A stretch of DNA of 7,283 nucleotides, from NCBI GenBank assembly GCA_025458665.1, contig JALOSG010000140.1, positions 1 to 7,283 of the forward strand, in the 5' to 3' direction. The notes below the pieces were generated by a model. It saw only the letters and a program-made list of their open reading frames with translations. It was not told where the DNA came from and did no database searches. The position numbers and the translations under genes are program-made. Positions 6,381 through 7,283 of the stretch are shown piece by piece. Positions within the stretch are counted from its first letter, which is position 1, and each line of letters begins with the position of its first letter. This stretch comes from Serpentinimonas sp. GTDB taxonomy: Bacteria > Pseudomonadota > Gammaproteobacteria > Burkholderiales > Burkholderiaceae_C.

Positions 6381-7232
6381 TCAGCCGCGCAGGCCGCTGC
6401 GCTGGTAGGTGGACCACTCCTGGGAGTCGGGGAAGCGGCGGCGCAGCTGGTCTGCCAGCTGCCGAACCACTTCCCGGTTGTTCAGTGCGTGCTCCACCTG
6501 CATGCCCAGCCAGAGAGACTGCGCGTTGGCCAGCTCGGAGTTGTTCAGGCGGCGGATATAGAACTGTGCGCGGGAATGCTCGCCAGCCTGGTGCAGCAAC
6601 AGCGCGAGGTTGAATGTGGTGATGGGGTTGCCCGCATCGAGCTCGAAGGAGCGGGCCAGGCTGCGGCGGGCTTCCTCGGCGTTGCCAGCGCGCGCCTGAC
6701 AGATACCCAGCATCATCCAGCTGTTGGCGACATTGGGATAGTTCGGCACCTCCACGGCACGGGCAAACAGGGCGTTGGCTTCGGCGAAACGGCCTGAATC
6801 GCAGTAGAACACGCCGAGGTTGTGCATGGAATCCGCGTCCCGGGGCTGTCGGCGCAGCGCCTCGCGAAAATCCGCCTCGGCCAGGCCGGGTTCGTTGATC
6901 TGCCGGTGGATAAGACCGCGCAGGTTGTAGGCCGGTGCAAAAGTGGGGTCGGCAGCCAGAGAGCGCTTGACCTCGTCGAGCGCGACCATGAACTGTCCCT
7001 GCTGGAAATAGCCGGCCGCGAGTTCCAGCCGCACCCGGGCGCGCTGGCGCGCCTCAGGCTCGTCGATTTCGGTATACAGCTCGGGAGTGCCGCGGGCCGT
7101 TCCGGTGGCGCTGATGGCGGTGCCATCGGCGGAACGGGGAGCGCCCGCACAACCAGCCAGCCCGCCTGCCACTGCCAGACACAGCAGCAAGGCAGGAAGG
7201 CGTGCCGACACGGGAGAAGCAGCGTGTGTCAT
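6381..7232 (-). CDS. pilW: Type IV pilus biogenesis/stability lipoprotein PilW (PilF-like, TPR)
   Basis: PilW/PilF is an outer-membrane lipoprotein with TPR repeats that helps assemble or stabilise the PilQ secretin, through which type IV pili emerge. From the chosen ATG (7232-7230) the product is 283 residues: signal peptide with SARLPALLLCLAVAGG, lipobox LAGC with the acylated Cys at residue 28, a short linker, then about four to six TPR units from about residue 65 to 260. Examples are AYNLRGLIHRQINEPGLAEA (about 101-120), SMHNLGVFYCDSGRFAEANA (about 135-154) and TFNLALLLHQAGEHSRAQFY (about 206-225). The ATG has AAGGA seven bases upstream. An in-frame GTG at 7247-7245 would add five residues but has a poorer ribosome site. 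Its place upstream of rodZ and ispG is typical of betaproteobacteria. The sequence does not show whether the cell makes functional pili. Confidence 0.92.
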   Translation of the reverse strand: MTHAASPVSARLPALLLCLAVAGGLAGCAGAPRSADGTAISATGTARGTPELYTEIDEPEARQRARVRLELAAGYFQQGQFMVALDEVKRSLAADPTFAPAYNLRGLIHRQINEPGLAEADFREALRRQPRDADSMHNLGVFYCDSGRFAEANALFARAVEVPNYPNVANSWMMLGICQARAGNAEEARRSLARSFELDAGNPITTFNLALLLHQAGEHSRAQFYIRRLNNSELANAQSLWLGMQVEHALNNREVVRQLADQLRRRFPDSQEWSTYQRSGLRG

Positions 7233-7239
7233 GCAGAGA

Positions 7240-7244
7240 TCCTT
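7240..7244 (-). promoter_or_regulatory. Ribosome binding site for the ATG start of pilW
   Basis: AAGGA on the minus strand ends seven bases before the ATG at 7232-7230, an ideal spacing. It lies downstream of the alternative GTG (7247-7245), so it can serve only the ATG and decides that start. Confidence 0.7.
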
Positions 7245-7283
7245 CACTTCGGTGATGCAGAGGTTGCAGCGTCTTCAGGCTGT
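7244..7283 (-). CDS. C-terminal end of an upstream gene, possibly rlmN (5'-partial)
   Basis: One minus-strand frame enters from the right edge and ends QPEDAATSASPK at a TGA (7246-7244), twelve bases before the pilW ATG. Twelve codons are too few to recognise. The guess that this is the tail of rlmN (23S rRNA/tRNA adenine-C2 methyltransferase) rests only on my knowledge of the usual betaproteobacterial order rlmN-pilW-rodZ-ispG. Another frame here is also open and runs on under pilW, so this frame is not forced. Confidence 0.35.
   Translation of the reverse strand, partial: QPEDAATSASPK

Noticed and set aside
1..7283. A novel defence, mobile or regulatory system
   Set aside because: Every long stretch is accounted for by conserved housekeeping genes in a known order. 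There are no integrase, transposase, toxin-antitoxin, CRISPR or phage signatures, and no composition break that I can see.

Overview
The window looks like core-chromosome DNA from a betaproteobacterium of the Burkholderiales, most likely a member of the Comamonadaceae. The GC content is high. The proteins read as betaproteobacterial versions of conserved genes, and the gene order pilW–rodZ–ispG–hisS–yfgM–bamB–der is the one I know from that order. This placement is from memory of families and synteny, not from a search.

Everything recognisable is on the minus strand, so transcription runs from high to low coordinates. From the right edge: a scrap of an upstream gene (7244-7283, plausibly rlmN by gene order); pilW (type IV pilus lipoprotein); rodZ (cell-shape protein); ispG (isoprenoid synthesis); hisS (histidyl-tRNA synthetase); yfgM (membrane-anchored periplasmic chaperone-like protein); bamB (outer-membrane assembly lipoprotein); and der (ribosome-assembly GTPase), which runs off the left edge. 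The genes are tightly packed. The rodZ/ispG, yfgM/bamB and bamB/der junctions are 4-base stop/start overlaps. The gaps are about 27 nt (pilW-rodZ), 34 nt (ispG-hisS) and 94 nt (hisS-yfgM). No stretch above 300 bases lacks a gene. The set joins envelope building (PilW, RodZ, YfgM, BamB), undecaprenyl/isoprenoid precursor supply (IspG) and translation (HisS, Der), and probably forms one long operon or two overlapping transcription units.

The one real anomaly is in der. An exact 14-bp tandem duplication at 427-454 shifts the frame after residue 138. Removing one copy restores a perfect Der reading frame into the second GTPase domain. Because Der is normally essential, this is either an assembly or sequencing error or a recent slippage mutation.

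I found no RNA gene, CRISPR array, insertion sequence, prophage remnant or novel system. Apart from the der lesion this is an ordinary housekeeping region. Long open frames on the plus strand are shadows caused by high-GC codon bias.
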